Shown here: piece by piece, positions 45,028-59,783 of the stretch
Layout of the letters: each line of letters starts with the position of its first letter
Numbering within the stretch: position 1 is the first letter of the stretch
Assembly: GCF_964340395.1 (NCBI RefSeq)
Contig: NC_135560.1
Span: 6,168,598-6,232,597 of the forward strand
Direction of reading: 5' to 3'
From: Glandiceps talaboti
Lineage: Eukaryota; Hemichordata; Enteropneusta; Spengelidae
Length of the DNA: 64,000 nt
The notes under the pieces: generated by a model
What the model saw: only the letters and a program-made list of their open reading frames with translations
Databases searched by the model: none
What the model was told of the DNA's origin: nothing
Translations under genes and position numbers: made by a program

Positions 45028-48000
45028 TTATATCACTGAATGTTTCACTATAAATCCTTTTTCTCCAAGAGTAAAATCCTCCAATGGTCCATCTACAGCT
45101 GGTAAATCATTCACATGTGGTAAACCTGAAATATATAATTTAGGAAATTCTAGGAATTTTAGACAATCTCTACTGACCACAAGGCATAATACTACACTTA
45201 AACTAACGTTGTTATTGGTGGTTTGATAATCTATGCTATATGTGTGCAGCATAGATGGAGTTCCATCAACAACCATATCTACACATACTAGTAAAATTAC
45301 ACAATATTCATTTTGTGCTGTTGTGAAGGATCCATGAAGAGTGTGTTAAACTGTGTTTCCAATAACCTGACCAACCTCAGCTTAAGCCCCCGACCCTATA
45401 AGTTCGTCTGCCTAACTTATAATTGTCTTCATTTACTTCTTTTACACCTCATCAAACTCTGTCAGAAGTATTGTGACCAACAAGTATCTTATCTTAGGGT
45501 TGATGTTGATTGACTTTTCAAAAATTTAAAGTAAAATAAAATAAATTTCAGACCTATCACCCTATTTTCTGAAGTCATGTTATCAGAAACAAAACATTGT
45601 TTTTTATTTTGCCTTTTGTGTGTTTTCGCACGGGTTTAAAGAGAGGGGAGTGACCAAACAAGAGATCACGATTCAAATTACATAAATTTCTTAGTATTTA
45701 CTGAAACATATATTTGGATGAATACAACAGTAACAACAATTAAGAACTGGGATCTCTGAAAACGGTGATCCACCACTCTACATAATTTCTTTAAATATGT
45801 TCATTTGGGGTCACCGTCAATCAAGAGCTATTTTAGAACCAGCGACTTGACTTCAGTTTGATATGATAGTTATGTTCCCAAAGATATGAATACAACATTA
45901 TCAAAGACAAAGAACACCATATTTTAGGATGTATCTAGTTTATTATGATCATAGACTGACCTGTAGCTGAAGTGCTATAAAACTGATGGACTCCAATGCA
46001 CACAGAGTTACTTTCCATGTCTTCAGGCCTGGATCTGGTTAGACAACAAATATCACATGGTACTGGTAAGTTATCAAAAAAAAAAAACTTTAAAGGATAT
46101 GTTTGTAAAGCTACAGGTTATTAACCTATTTTGGTTTACTTTCACAATTTTGCCATATCTTGTTCTGAAAAAATAGATATGTGAAAAAGTATTTGGACAA
46201 AAGTGTGAGATTCAAACACTCAGCTCAAAACTGATCAGTATTATCCTTGAAGAAAAGGTAAACAATAAAATATTATTAGCTTATAGACCAACCTCTTCTT
46301 TGACAGTGATGTGCTATCCCTTTGAGATGTTTCAGGTGCTAGTTGACTGTCTTTCCCACTCTGTATGGCAGCATCTGAAGTATCAACATAATTTGAAACA
46401 CCAGCTGTGTCTGAAGTACCTGCATCCCTAGAAGTACCAGAAGTATTCGAAGGACCAACAGTCATAGAAATAACATTTGATGCATCAGCAACATTTGCTG
46501 AGTCAACTGTAGAAGTACTCTGAACATTTGAAGAACAAGCAGGTTTAGGAATTGCAGTGGCCATAGAAGTATCGGGAACATTTGTAGTAACTGGGGCATC
46601 AGAAGTACCAGCTGCCTTAGATGAAGAAGAAGCAGAAGTATCAGCTGTATTAGATGTACCAGCAACTGTAGAAGTACCAGATGTATGTGGATTAATGGCA
46701 GAATTAGATGTACCATTGACCCTAGTAGTACCAGCTGTATTAGATGTACCAGCAACTGTAGAAGTACCAGCTGTATGTGGATTAACGGCAGAATTAGATG
46801 TACCAGTGACCCTAGTAGTACCAGCTGTATTAGATGTACCAGCTGTACTATTAGAAGTACCATCAACCCTTGAAGTACTGGTTGTATTAGAAGTACCAAT
46901 GACCCTAGCAGTACCAGCTGTATTAGAAGTACTGACTGCAGTAGAACTACCAGCAACCATAGACCTTGTATTTCTTCCTTGATTTGATTCAGCTGTCACA
47001 TTGGTCTGATTTCTTGAGTTTGTTGCTGCCAATTCTTTCTCCCATCGTAGTCCACCTTGTTGTCTTACAACTGAAAATATACACATATAATAAAATGATA
47101 AGTTAGAAATCTCTGGTTTCTGAAATCTCAAACACTGAGAAGCACTTAACAAAATAACATTCCTGGAATTATAAAACTAATCAAGGTAAAACACAACATA
47201 ATTCAAGAGAAAATCCACTGTTTTTAAACACTGGACAGAAAGGCTGAGCATTAACTTGGTAACATCAGGATTTGTGAATACGTAATCCTGCCACAGCCAT
47301 TATCTATTCTTTTACATGAACTTGACCTGAAGAGGGTCATCCATCCAATTGTAGAAACTGTTTGCCCTTCTCTTCCATCGATAGTATGCCAATTATTGGT
47401 TGCTTCAATGAATTGAAACAGGTACAGATACTTGATACTGGCTGGCATCTCCAGTTATTATTACATATGTACCAGAGATTACTTGCACTGATGTACACAT
47501 ACTAGTGATATATGCACTGCATTCCATACCTACATGAAAATGAGGATGTAATCGTTCATTGTACATGAAAGCATGTGATTGCACAGTGTCATTTTTATGG
47601 AAATTTGTTTCGGGAAAACATTATGTAATAATAACAGAGCCCATATCGCATGTGTGGCAGTGTGGGTACTTGCATTTGGGCTTGCAGTTATTTTCTACTG
47701 CTGCAGAGAACACTGCAAGTACTCGTGCAAGTACCGTCGAGTATGCCACACTTGCCCTCATGCATCATGGGGTTCTGTTATACTATTGATGCTGCTGATG
47801 TCATTTCTATAGTCTTACCTTCATGTAGTTCTGTTGGGGGTAGGTAATATGTTCCCTTCTCCACCTTTGCCATGGATCCTTCTTTGTAGCATGCATCCAC
47901 ATAGCTGGCATGGAAAACTGCTACTGAATCGTAGGAATATGCAGGTGATGAAAATATCCTACAAAACAGATAGAGAATTTGTGCATCAGGGATATTGACA

Positions 48001-49138
48001 ATGTAGAGGTTACATAAATTTTCTGATATGTGTATAGAAATTGCGTTTGGACGACGATGCTACCGACTAAACACACCTACATTCATCGATTTTCTATGAT
48101 ATATTTGTGTAACAAGTAAAATGCGAGCAATTTATTTTGTTTCAATGGCATTCTTGAATTGCTATAGTCTTGGAAGTTCTATGATGTGATCAGGTAGTTC
48201 ATCCCAGTCCTTTAAAGTCCTTGGGAAGAAACTGAATCGACACAAGTCACTGTTTGAATTTAGTCTTGTGTAACATTCACAATGTTGGTTTCTAGTTTTT
48301 CTAATTCTTGGTTGAATGTACTCTGGTAGTGGTATGGCAATTTGGTGATTTACAATTTTGTACATGATGGTGATTGCATGCTTCCGAATTTCTGTTAAAA
48401 TTGACAGCTCAATACTTTCTGTCAATTTGCATGGATTCTATTCATGTCTAACACAGTACATACAATATGTGTGAAGCTTCAGCAAGTGACTAGAATTTCA
48501 GCATACATACCATTTTGTATCTGGTGCATCGGCATCTTCACTAAACACAAATAGAGCTATCTCTCTGTCTGTCAATGTTCCACCATGCTTCACTGTAAAG
48601 ATGTGAAAATGTTAGTATTTTGGTGGTTAGTGTTGTCATTGCATCATGATTGGAATGTTACAACCATGGAAAGCAATGTATATTTAACTTGCTCATTCGT
48701 AGAATTTGGTGTTATATGTTATCTACTTCAATAATACACATGGAGGAGGTAGCTACCTCCATGCATAATATAAGTCAAAGTGAAAAATCAATGCATTTTC
48801 ACTGTCTTTTGAGTAGGGTTATCTTCCACGTTACACTAACTTACAGGCATTAGTCCTGCTTGCAGACCGCTACACTGGGAGAAAGGAGAGCTTTGCAAAG
48901 ATGCAGACAGCAACAATATAAACTGTTAAACAACCCATTGTTTGGAACAACATACAACCGTGTCTGTACAGAAACACTTCCAAAGCATGGCGATCAAACA
49001 AGTTGGAAAGACTTCTCAAGCTGGAAGGTAACCGTACCTTCGTTGTTCACGAGTCAACGACTTACCCCATATTTCTCGTTTTCTTTTTTCAACACTGGTT
49101 GAAAACCAGGCACTTTGCTTCTTGAACAAGTTCAGCAT
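45028..49138 (-). CDS. Putative BRCT-domain protein with Ser/Thr/Ala-rich repeat tail (6 exons, 414 aa)
   Basis: Exons: 49066-49138, 48511-48592, 47819-47958, 46293-47070, 45961-46034, 45028-45125. All junctions are GT-AG, phases fit, and the coding sum is 1245 bp. ATG 49138 is the first Met after an in-frame TAA. Exons 1-3 encode about 98 residues that look BRCT-like: LFKKQSAWFSTSVEKRKREI, KHGGTLTDREIALFVF and VAVFHASYVDACYKEG with YYLPP. The GG turn and the YVDAC block fit the BRCT pattern, with Tyr in place of the usual Trp. Exon 4 gives a roughly 230-residue degenerate repeat tail (AGTSNTAGTTRVTGTSNSA, HTAGTSTVAGTSN). The C-terminus is acidic then hydrophobic (DGPLEDFTLGEKGF). BRCT domains bind phosphoproteins in DNA repair. 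RAP1 was considered because of the Tyr, but no Myb domain follows. The function is unknown. Confidence 0.65.
45350..45625. repeat. Interspersed repeat, family L, copy 2
   Basis: Matches 22850-23220 in order (AATAACCTGACCAACC, CCCCCGACCCTATAAG, TGTGACCAACAAGTATCTTA). Intergenic or intronic to the BRCT-like gene, depending on its 3' end. Confidence 0.55.
46330..46960 (-). repeat. Coding degenerate repeats (AGTSNTAGT type)
   Basis: Inside exon 4 of the BRCT-like gene. Units built on GTACCAGCTGTATTAGATGT (plus strand) encode AGTSN-type repeats. A 96-bp-scale higher-order unit with NPHTAGTSTVAGTSNTAGTT appears twice. The tract is open in other frames too, which yields spurious ORFs. Confidence 0.85.
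48162..48425 (-). pseudogene. LINE reverse transcriptase C-terminal remnant
   Basis: About 87 residues with AITIMYKIVNHQIAIPLPEY, IQPRIRKTRNQ, and SFFPRTLKDWDELP. This is the typical C-terminal tail of CR1/L2/Rex-like LINE RT proteins (MYKI-N, SFFPRTI-WN-LP pattern). It is only a fragment, in intron 2 of the BRCT-like gene, same strand. Confidence 0.75.
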
Positions 49139-51486
<2,348 letters not shown>

Positions 51487-54400
51487 ATGGAACGCAAAAA
51501 GGTTGAGGAGTGCGGTGCTTTACCCAAGGGATGGAAGAGAGAAGAAGTTATTAGAAAATCTGGTCTTTCGGCTGGGAAGTCGGATGTGTATTATTTCAGG
51601 TTGGCGATTTTTGTAGCTTGGCCTTCCATGTGGTTTCATTGTTGCACGGCTGATGTGAACCAAAATTGTATGTTTTTGATTCTTGTCTTTTGTGACCGTA
51701 ATGTCACAAGAAATGATACAAGTTGAGAAGTTAGGGCTGTCGAGACGACGAAAGGCGCCGATCGGCTTGATTTATGGCCGTAAGTTTGTGGTACGCCGTC
51801 AAACCAAACACTTTCTTCCCGAAAATGAGTGGGAAGCGCGTAGACAAAAATGTGAAGTGATGACGCGATCGGTTTACACAGGAAGTCATAACCCTTTAGA
51901 AAGGTGTAGGGTTAGGGATTTCCAAAAGTGTCGTCCATCCTAGCAAACGGTCAGGGACTGAAAACGTCCAAAAATGTCAAAATTGCCAACTTGGCTTACC
52001 CAAACTCACTGTTATATTTTATTTTTTTTGTTTGTTTGTTAACACAGTAAATATTTGTTTATGATTAACATAATCTATTAAATTCTTCAATTTCATACAA
52101 TATGTTAGTATTTGGGATATATTTATAGAAAAAATATGCAACTTTGCCTATACATCAATTTCTATTGGTAAGTTAGGAACATAGGTGTCCCATAGATATT
52201 TTGATATACCTATAAAGTTGAAGTATGATGTCGACACCTTACAAAAGTTGTACAAAGTCAAACTATAATGCAAATGAGATTAATGACATCACAGACATAA
52301 AAAAGTAGAAATTGCAGATTACCGTACATGCCATTTGCGTATAATAATTTTTTACCATACATTATTTGATTTTTTTCATTTATTTATATCTTTATTTTGG
52401 GATCAAGCTCATTTAATAATAGAGAAATTTGTATGTATTAATTGTAAAAGGGTCAAGTTTTATATTCTTTAATGCAAGGGGAATTGGGATCTTAGGATGT
52501 AGATCTTCTTTTTTAAATTTTAAGGATACTATAGCCAAGTAAACAGTTCCTTGGCGCAGGCAAATTACTACAAATGTACATGATAAAGAAATCCTAAGTC
52601 TTGTGCTAAATTTCATGGGACTCTTGATACACAGCATACTATTGTTCAGCATTGCCGAAGTATTCATTTTCACAATTCAGTACAAAATCACACACTTCAT
52701 TTTCATTCTTCAGATTGATAAAATATGGATGTAACTACCCTTTCACAGTGCCCCCCCCCCCCCATACAAAAATAAAACAAAACACAACAACAAACAAGCA
52801 AGCAACAAAAAAAACAAAACAAAAATACCCTCGGGGCCTAGATTGCCAGTCTGCATTGTAGCCTAAGTCAAGGTCAACTGATGAGGTCAAACTTACAAAA
52901 AGCATTGGGAATATACCATTCAGTGTCCATATGTCAAACCTGTACTAGCTGTAGTTAGGGTGTAATTGTTTCGATCACACAACCAACAATATATATCCAT
53001 TGAGTTTTGTTTAATAAAATACCGAAAATTAGACATTTTGCATTTCAATTAGAGGTCTATGTTATCTATAAGTAGTAACAAGATGAAATCGTGATCCAGC
53101 GAGGGTACTGATTTTCAATGCAGACCTAAAAATCAATTTGATTTGATATATATTACTGTGTACAGTAATGTATACAGCTGCACCAATCTGTTTACCCACA
53201 GATGATTTAATATTGTTCAGGGTGTGCGATATTACGAGTAAGTTATTATATTTAACTAGACAGTTTCAAGTAATGTTCTATTTTCAGCCAGTGCAGCTTT
53301 AAAGTAAAGATATGCTCAAAGTATTATGTACATTATTCTTATCATCCGCACAGGCTTGTAAGGTTGGAACTTCAATAATATAGTAATGTTCTTCGATACA
53401 CAACCGAGTTTCTTTAGTTCGTGTATATGTTTCGGCAATTGGGCAATATGTTGCCAAAACGTAGACACGAACTTAAGAAACATGGTTGCGTATCGAAGAA
53501 CATTACTACATTATTATATTTTGTGAATTTAATATATTTTGTGAATTATTTTACAGTCCGAGTGGAAAGAAATTCCGCAGTAAACCACAGTTAGCAAGAT
53601 ATTTGGGTGACACGTTTGATCTCAGTACTTTTGATTTTCGGACTGGTAAAATATCAGCTGCTAGTGTGAGGAAAAGTAAAAGACTTCGAAATATCCATTA
53701 CGACTACAATAAAGGCACAAGGCATGACGGCAGTCTACTTTTACCAATCAGACAAACTGCCTCAATATTCAAACAACCTGTTACCAGCGTTACTAAGCAT
53801 GTAGCAAGTAAAGTAAGACCAGATGGAAAACAGGATTTGACAGACCAACCCAAACAGGTGAGTTTTATAATTACACTTTTAAATCAGGAAAGCTGAAACA
53901 AATAGGTGTCTGGCTAGGCAATGATCTTACTAATAGTGCTACATTTTATCATCTAGCTCAACAAAAATCTTAGTAAAAGTGCTACATTTTATCATGAACA
54001 TATATCTCTGTTAGTAAGATTTTTGTTGAGCCAGATGATAAAATGTAGCACTGTTAGTAAGATTTTTGTCAAGATAGACAATGTTTTGTTTCAGGTTTTG
54101 TGAGTTTAATTGTATGTTCTTTGTTCTATACACTAGTTTGTTGTACCCCCCCCCCCCTCCTCTGACATTATATGGTAGTGCATTCTGCCACATGATTTCT
54201 TGAAAATATTAATTACAGTTATGTTAAGTTAATAAGTTGTAATTTTTGAGCTATGTGGTTGATATTCACTGCTACACCTGATAATTGAAAGGTTCTCATT
54301 CATTTATCAATATTATGGTAAAACAAAATATTTTTGTCCTTTCCTTTTATTGGTTTGTGTTTCCTTGTCAACAACAATGTTCAAATGTTAATTTATTTAT

Positions 54401-57400
54401 TATTTATCTATTCATTTATTTTTAAACGGCAAGGCATCCATAATATTGGTTTTCATGCAATTGCAAAATATGACATACAAATACAAAAATACAAATATTT
54501 GTGACAGATTCAAAAAATTATGCAACCATATTGAAAAACCGAGAGGAGTTGGAGAATGCAGAAGTCATTAGAAGTCATTAATGTCATGAAGTTAATGTTA
54601 TACATCTCTTTGAAGTGTGCTTTTTCCATAGAAGTTTTCCTTAGTTCACTCTTGTCTTGCAAATCATTTTAATGTTTTGGTGAAATGTATGTGAAACGAG
54701 GTGTTGTTAGATTTTTGCCCTCATTTGATAAAACCTTAGAAGAAAAACAGAATTTCATGGTATGTAAATTTAATGTAATTATTGTTACATTTATTTGTTG
54801 ACAGTTGTTCTGGGAGAAAAGACTTCAAGGAGCAAAGGCCTGTGATATAACAGAAGAAATTTTTAAAACACTAGAATTGCCAGAAGGCCTTATAGGTAAG
54901 AGAGGTCAAGACAAGTAGATCAATGGAAATAGGTACAAAAGACTGATTGTCATGATTATATTGGAAAAGGAACTTAGTGAGCATGGAATTCTCAGTACCT
55001 GCAATACTATTTTAGCTAATGCTAGAGGGTCAAAATAGAACAGGAAGGTCGACTTATTCTCAGTACCTGTAATAGCATTTTACCTCATGCTAGAGGGTCA
55101 AAATAGAACAGGAAGGTCGATTTATTCTCATGCACACATAAAGTATAATGCATGTGTGGAGTATGGAGTGAAAGTCAGTGTTGACTAAGAAAATGTATTT
55201 CAGGTAACGACTCTAAACGAGAATTTACTTAATAATTGGTCTAATGTAATTTTGTAACCTGGAGTTATTTCAATTAATATGACATATTGTTGTCATTAAA
55301 TTTACACATTACTGGAACTACATATAAATTTGTAGCCATTTTCTAAAGAAATATTATGTAAGGGTGTCTAAATTAGGGAAAGGGAGGAAAGTATCACAAT
55401 TTGGATGATATAAGATCGACAATAAATATGGTTTTATGAACCAGCCATTTGCTAAACCCTTTAAAATGATGATTTAATTAATACACCCTATATTTCTTTA
55501 ATCTGGTGAAATGATGAAACAATTATGCCCTCTATGGCAGGATTAGAAAAGAATTGTACAATGATTGTACAATGATTGTACAATGGCGACTATATGGGCA
55601 AAAATGATTGTTTATTGCTGAAATTTTGAAACTTTAATAAAACTATTGGTTCAGAGTTTCACACTGACTTTGTCATACCTAAGTCATTCAAACATTCAAA
55701 AGTATGATTATGAAATGAAAGCTTCACCAACATGTACACATACACATACCTTTTTAAAAACTTGTGTGTTAAATTTTTAACATTGAATGAAGTGCAGGCA
55801 CCCTTAATCAGAACAATAGTCAGTTTGATAGTAAGAGACGATCAATCAATATCACACTAGCTCAATAAGCGAACTTCGTTTAGGGGAGGAGGGGGTCTGG
55901 TGTCAATGCGATTGCTGAACTTCATTTTCACACTTCTAAATTGTGACGGATAACTTTCACCCCTTCAATGATAACAGCTTTTGTATTTACTGCTGAGATG
56001 TTGATAACAAATGTACTTCTAATGTGAGATATGGTGCTGGTTTTCTGGTAGTATTTTAATGTGTTTGCAATCATGTTTTTACATTACATCAATCATAGTG
56101 GTGTAAATGCTACAGTTTTCATCATAGTTTACATATATGAATGTTTGATGTTGCACTTGTGAACATTTAGGGGGAGGGGGTTTTGATCTAAATGAACGAT
56201 GTTCATTTGTTGAGCTTGTGTGACATTGTGCGATCATCCCTAATGTATTGATATGTTCTATTTGTAGGGATAGGACCAGGATATACAAAAGAATCTTTAT
56301 TACAGAGTTTAGCTACTAACCTACACCTTAGTACACAACCTGTTACAGGACAGAGTGCTGCACAGGTGAGTAGTCTTTGTACAGCCATTCACTATTTAAA
56401 CCAAGATTGAGGTCTAAATGTCAAATTTTCACATTTAGTTTTATATTTCCTCAAAAATTTGTCTTTTGAAGAAAATGTTCAGGTATTACAATAATCAGTC
56501 AAATAATCATAGGGGAAAGTTATGGAATTTAATGTGTGAAAACGACATCCACAGTAAGGCCAAAAAAACAAGAGTTTGTTTCTCGTCCAAGGGAAATTTC
56601 AAAAATGATGCGGTGACTTTTTTTTTTTGGGGGGGGGGGGGGGAGTGTTGGTTGGGGAAGCACACTGACTCATCAACCATTACACTATCACATACATGAT
56701 GTTACCACTGAAGCTGCCCAGAATAACATTTATTGAACTCTGCAAGTAAACTACATGCATTGTAAACTGTTTGTTTTACAGCTTCTCATCTGTACTTCTC
56801 AAACTGTTTGGTTTTGCCATCAATATGGAAAGTAGATATTGGCGAAAATGGGAAAATGAAATAAAAAAGTGTGACGTGCATGATTTTAGATGACGTGTGC
56901 AAGGACGAGAAACAAATCCTTTTATTTTTTGGGCCTAAATGTAACGATTTAAAAAATGGAAAAGTCCAGTCAAACTTATTTCAACCTTCAGTTCACTTGT
57001 ATTGATTACTGCTATCAACATAAAGGAAAAGTCCAGTCAGACTTATTTCTGTCTTTAGTACACTTGTATTAAGTAAAAGTCGAGTCAGACTTATTTCTGC
57101 CTCTAGTACAGTTGTATTGATTACTGCTATCAACTTAAGTTATAGGAAAAGTTCAGTCAGACTTATTTTTACCTTTAGTACACTTGTATTGATTACTACT
57201 ATCAACTTAAAGGAAAAGTTCAGTCAGACTTATTTCTACCTTTAGTACACTTGTATTGATTACTACTATCAACTTAAAGGAAAAGTTCAGTCAGACTTAT
57301 TTCTACCTTTAGTACACTTGTATTGATTACTACTATCAACTTAAAGGAAAAGTTCAGTCAGACTTATTTCTACCTTTAGTACACTTGTATTGATTACTAC

Positions 57401-58170
57401 TATCAACTTAAAGGAAAAGTCCAGTCAGACTTATTTCTACCTTCAGTACACTTGTATTGATTACTACTATCAACTTAAAGGAAAAGTTCAGTCAGACTTA
57501 TTTCTACCTTTAGTACACTTGTATTGATTACTGCTATCAACTTTAAGGAAAAGTCAAGTCAGACATATTTCTGCCTGTGCTGTAGTACACTTGTATTAAT
57601 TACTGCGATCAACATATAGGAAAAGTCCAGTCAGACATTTTTCTGCCTTTAGTACAGTTGTATTAATTACTGTGATCAACATATAGGAAAAGTCCAGTCA
57701 GACTTATTTATTCCTTTAGTTTATTACACTTGTATTGATTACTGTTATCAATGTACATGTGATTTTGGGTAATAAATTGAGCACCTTTGTAACTTATTAA
57801 ACCTTTGAATCTTGTAAAGCAACCCAACTACACTTGATGTATTTGGTCATTTTGGGGATTTTCTGTTGGGGTTTATAAGAAAACCTAGCATCACATTTAC
57901 CACAACCTTTTTGTCTCGAAGTACATAGTTCAAATTCATTTAAGCTGTGCAATTAGTGAATTCTGCTATTTTTGTGATGCTTGTTTACTCTTTATTGTAC
58001 AGGCCACCATAGAAAAAAACCCTGGAGTTTATTTGAACACAGACCAACCACTCTGTCCAAGGTTTGTTGTAACTGATGCCGATATCAAAAAACAAGAGGA
58101 CAAGGTACGAGCTGCCAGACGGAAACTGGAACAGTTGCTATCAGAAGATATTGAATTGTCAACAGAATGA
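51487..58170 (+). CDS. MBD2/3: MBD2/3, methyl-CpG-binding NuRD subunit (5 exons, 256 aa)
   Basis: Exons: 51487-51599, 53557-53857, 54805-54895, 56268-56365, 58003-58170. Phases fit and the coding sum is 771 bp. The MBD (residues about 9-75) is split by the intron after VYYF; it reads PKGWKREEVIRKSGLSAGKS, then DVYYFSPSGKKFRSKPQLAR. K31 and Y35 match the mammalian MBD2 state rather than the His/Phe of MBD3, so methyl-CpG binding is probably retained. Residues about 76-110 (FDFRTGKISAA) begin the MBD2/3-specific NuRD-binding region. Exons 3-5 give the conserved C-terminal domain (EKRLQGAKACDI, GIGPGYTKESLLQSLA, NPGVYLNTDQPLC) and a final coiled coil (IKKQEDKVRAARRKLEQLL) that should pair with p66/GATAD2. 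The protein acts in nuclear chromatin, recruiting NuRD to methylated DNA. Human MBD3 is about 291 residues; the acidic tail is absent here. Confidence 0.95.
53374..53515. mobile_element. Foldback element adjoining MBD2/3 exon 2
   Basis: TAGTAATGTTCTTCGATACA, GTTTCTT and TTCGTGT on the left are inverted as ACACGAA, AAGAAAC and TATCGAAGAACATTACTA on the right, with a loop of about 30 bp. The right end is about 42 bp from the exon 2 acceptor. Confidence 0.8.
53923..54067. mobile_element. Foldback element after MBD2/3 exon 2
   Basis: GATCTTACTAATAGTGCTAC, TTTATCATCT and GCTCAACAAAAATCTTA are inverted on the right side (TAAGATTTTTGTTGAGC, AGATGATAAA, GTAGCACTGTTAGTAAGAT). The AGTGCTACATTTTATCAT block is also repeated directly within the left half. 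Confidence 0.75.
54988..55200. mobile_element. Non-autonomous TIR element, family D, inverted partial copy
   Basis: Begins at CTCAGTACCTGCAATACTAT. It contains a duplicated roughly 70-bp block (CTAGAGGGTCAAAATAGAAC twice), the same internal duplication as in 61340-61485 but in the opposite orientation. In MBD2/3 intron 3. Confidence 0.6.
56950..57740. repeat. 67-bp minisatellite in MBD2/3 intron 4
   Basis: About 11 units with AAAGGAAAAGTTCAGTCAGA, CTTATTTCTACCTTTAGTAC and ACTTGTATTGATTACTACTA. Central copies are nearly identical and outer ones degenerate. Confidence 0.95.
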
Positions 58171-59065
58171 ATTCAAATAGTAAGTAAATTATTATGACTA
58201 TTTTAATGTGAATGTGTAGTCTTTCATGTCAACATCCATCGGTAGTCCCCCTCTATTCATATATACATTTAGACTGTAAGGCAAGATTGAATAACAAAAC
58301 ATTGACCCAAATATGCTTGTCGATGTCATGGACCTCTTAGTCTGTTTCGTATTAAGGGGAATACCACTCCAGGAAATACAAATATTTTCACATATTTCCT
58401 GTTGGAGATACATTTCATGATTTCACATCACGCAAATTTTGTGTGTCATTGTTCTTACAAAATAGCGTTTCTGGTAGTAAAACACGTTTATGAGAGAGTG
58501 TCCTTCCTGATAACCAAATAGAATATGCTTTTGCTGTGAATTAAGTTTGATCCTGAAGGCAGCATGTGTAGAATATTTTGTACAATTTGATTGGTGAACA
58601 AAAAATGCCCTTGAAAGCATTTACCTTACTTTTAAAAAAAGAAATATTTACAAATGCTTCATTTTATAACCTAGAAAGTCAAAAACAATTTTTATGGTGT
58701 AGTTTTTTTGATGTCAACTTATGTAATGTTTAGGGTGAGCTACTCCTGTAGGATGTCTATAGAGGGCGCCCTACCATTGCCATTCCAAAGACTGCTTGTT
58801 GTTTGTGTGAACATGTTAAATATCAGCAAGTCTTGACTACTGCCCTCCGTTGTCAAGGCTAAGAAATATTTTCTAACTTATGAAAGAAAACCATTGTTGG
58901 TGAATGATGATACAGACAAATATTTGTAGCAGCAGACAACAATTTTACACCCAGTTGTATTTATGGCATAACTCTTAAATACTGAAAACACATGCACATT
59001 TCTCGTTACATGTGAAATTGTTTCCATTCATTCCTGCATTATCATTTTTCTATTTAAACTTAGAT

Positions 59066-59071
59066 AATAAA
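59066..59071 (+). promoter_or_regulatory. Candidate MBD2/3 poly(A) signal
   Basis: AATAAA about 0.9 kb after the MBD2/3 stop codon. Others may be used; position only. Confidence 0.3.
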
Positions 59072-59783
59072 TAAGACTGGTCTTGATAATATACAAATGT
59101 ACTGGCAATATTGTATTATACTGTATTAGTATATTGTATCTTGGGTGTTAATTATGTATAGTTGCAAGGATAACTTACTGATCAGTATGTGACATATAAC
59201 GTCCTGGTGTTCATACATCATATTGGAAATTGTTATTGACTGTTACATTTTTCTACAGCATAATTTTATAGCCAGCAGTCACGACAAGTTAAATAAGATA
59301 TATCAAATATCATACAAAAATTACTTTCTAGATATCAACAATTATAACCCTATTAGGCAAAAGATAAATCGTAGCCTTATCTAGTAATTTTATATCCTTA
59401 TCTGTTATTGAAATTTTCCTTGGAAGTAGATGTTAAGGCAATATTGAAGGCTGCAAAAAATGTCTACAAGGACACTGATTAGTCGCCTTATCATTGTTGT
59501 CATCGTCAACATCTGCAGGCCAGAATCTCTAAATGTGTTCAAAAAAAGGGCAAACGGAATATACAGTGTTTTGTGTGATATCACTCTTTTGACAACTAGT
59601 AGTCATGCAATTTTCATAATCATTTTAAATATATTGCCTATATATGTAACTACAGTTTTGGAAAGATAACTGGTGACAAGATAGAGAGAAAAGGATTAAT
59701 CATTACATTACTACAGGGACTTTTTTTTGCAACTTATCGTTATCTTTTCTAGATAGCCCCTAATTTTGAATTAATAAAACATT

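Noticed and set aside
46462-46982. Leu/Val-rich ORFs antisense or out of frame to exon 4 of the BRCT-like gene
   Set aside because: They are shadows of the coding repeat. Only the Thr/Ser/Ala frame links in phase with the flanking exons.
47653-47748. Inverted repeat (TGTGGCA, GGTACTTGCA / TGCAAGTACC, TGCCACAC)
   Set aside because: The arms are short and interrupted, too weak to call an element.
48860-49102. 80-residue plus-strand ORF near the BRCT-like gene
   Set aside because: It is antisense to exon 1 of that gene and begins next to a stray MITE terminus. No domain seen.
45028-49138. Identification of the BRCT-like gene as RAP1/TERF2IP
   Set aside because: The Tyr-for-Trp feature is suggestive, but no Myb domain and no RAP1 C-terminal domain follow, so the name was withheld.
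51683-51943. 86-residue plus-strand ORF after MBD2/3 exon 1 (basic, ends in PSSTOP)
   Set aside because: No recognisable domain and it lies wholly in intron 1. The MBD continues in phase at 53557.
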